From positions 1 through 52,176 of the forward strand of contig JBKECI010000037.1 in assembly GCA_047974405.1 (NCBI GenBank): a stretch of DNA of 52,176 nucleotides, written 5' to 3'. This DNA comes from UPXZ01 sp047974405. GTDB taxonomy: Bacteria; Bacteroidota; Bacteroidia; Bacteroidales; Paludibacteraceae. Position numbers and translations under genes: made by a program. Shown piece after piece: positions 51,707 through 52,176 of this stretch. A model generated the notes under the pieces. The model was not told the DNA's origin. It did not search any database and was given only the letters and a program-made list of their open reading frames with translations. Each line of letters begins with the position of its first letter. The first letter of the stretch is position 1.

Positions 51707-52176
51707 TTGGATACAAACAATAATATACACCTTCCCGCTAACGATGAGTGTGTAAATGTTACCGGCGCCAGGGTACACAATTTGAAAAATATAGACGTAG
51801 TTATTCCACGCGACGCGCTCACTGTCATCACCGGATTGAGCGGCAGCGGAAAATCGTCGCTGGCATTCGATACCATTTTTGCCGAAGGACAGCGGCGGTA
51901 CATCGAAACATTTTCGGCTTACGCACGTAGTTTTTTAGGAAACTTAGAACGTCCCGATGTCGATAAAATTACGGGGCTAAGCCCCGTAATTTCTATTGAA
52001 CAAAAAACTACCAACAAAAATCCCCGTTCAACCGTTGGTACTACCACCGAGATTTACGATTTTCTTCGACTACTTTTTGCACGTGCAGGCAAAGCTTACT
52101 CCCACAAAACGGGAGAAGAGATGGTCAAATATTCCGATGACCAAATCATAAATTTAATCCTGAAAAACTACGAAGG
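51707..52176 (+). CDS. uvrA: excinuclease ABC subunit A, N-terminal part
   Basis: The first 157 codons of UvrA, the damage-recognition ATPase of nucleotide excision repair; the gene runs off the right edge. No ATG exists in this frame; the TTG at 51707 (LDTNNNIHLPANDECVN) is the only good start between the promoter and the conserved GARVHNLKNIDV. The Walker A loop is GLSGSGKSSLAFDT, followed by GQRRYIETFSAYARSFLG and ITGLSPVISIEQKTTNKNPR, canonical for UvrA. Its own promoter separates it from the tRNA operon. Confidence 0.95.
   Translation, partial: MDTNNNIHLPANDECVNVTGARVHNLKNIDVVIPRDALTVITGLSGSGKSSLAFDTIFAEGQRRYIETFSAYARSFLGNLERPDVDKITGLSPVISIEQKTTNKNPRSTVGTTTEIYDFLRLLFARAGKAYSHKTGEEMVKYSDDQIINLILKNYE

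Overview
The window looks like a chromosomal segment of a low-GC, Bacteroidales-like member of the Bacteroidota. This rests on: a Na+-NQR subunit next to outer-envelope genes; Bacteroidota-restricted families (DUF3316-, DUF4252-, DUF4492-, DUF5606- and DUF6686-like proteins); a type IX secretion sorting domain; a SusC/CirA-style TonB receptor with a carboxypeptidase-like N-terminal domain; and several promoters of the TTG/TTTG-N19-21-TAnnTTTG type. Shine-Dalgarno sequences are mostly absent. It is mainly a core-genome region with dense operons, stem-loop terminators between convergent genes and two decayed insertion sequences. Both window edges cut genes (nqrF at the left, uvrA at the right).

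Layout. 1-4.6 kb: end of nqrF, a DUF3316-like envelope protein with an S41 protease lipoprotein, then a TrmH-type RNA methylase, a TPR protein and a SUI1 protein. 4.7-7.8 kb: cytochrome bd oxidase (cydAB, minus strand), preceded by a frameshifted DUF4492 gene. 7.9-13.4 kb: a type IX sorting-domain miniprotein, a LysE exporter, a DUF4252 protein, an NlpC/P60 peptidase and a TonB receptor. 13.5-18.6 kb: an oxidative/nitrosative stress island. A hemerythrin-like gene and a LuxR-type regulator with a pseudo-receiver domain diverge from perR, which is followed by a 1-Cys-type peroxiredoxin and katG. The divergent intergenic region carries two near-palindromic Fur/PerR-like boxes, and katG has its own different 26-bp palindrome.

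18.7-24 kb: a radical SAM protein, a lipoprotein, phosphoglucomutase and an MFS carrier. 24-28.8 kb: a small surface-polysaccharide cluster (flippase, truncated methyltransferase, GT2, GT4-like, FemAB/GNAT). 28.9-37.5 kb: bactofilin, an AcuI/YhdH-type reductase, glmS, a long purF-like gene translationally coupled to hisA, a DUF5606 protein, Nif3 and a zinc-ribbon protein. 37.6-41.2 kb: YjjG-type nucleotidase, coiled-coil lipoprotein, rsmI and a Bacteroidota-specific hypothetical protein. 41.3-44.6 kb: tdk, murB, miaA and a pRiA4b ORF-3-like protein. 44.7-48.8 kb: pepT and rplS flanked by an IS66 remnant and an IS3 orfA remnant, a Cys/Lys-rich secreted miniprotein and about 750 bp of apparently empty sequence. 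48.8-52.2 kb: a DUF6686 protein, flavodoxin, a membrane-anchored TPR protein, ribH, tRNA-Tyr, tRNA-Gly and the start of uvrA.

No CRISPR array, prophage, intact transposon or defence island was seen. The most interesting parts are the PerR/hemerythrin/pseudo-receiver stress island with its palindromic operators, the frameshifted DUF4492 gene upstream of cydA, the Cys-rich secreted miniprotein and the two IS fossils, which standard ORF calling would miss. All family assignments come from reading translated sequence by eye; no database search was run.
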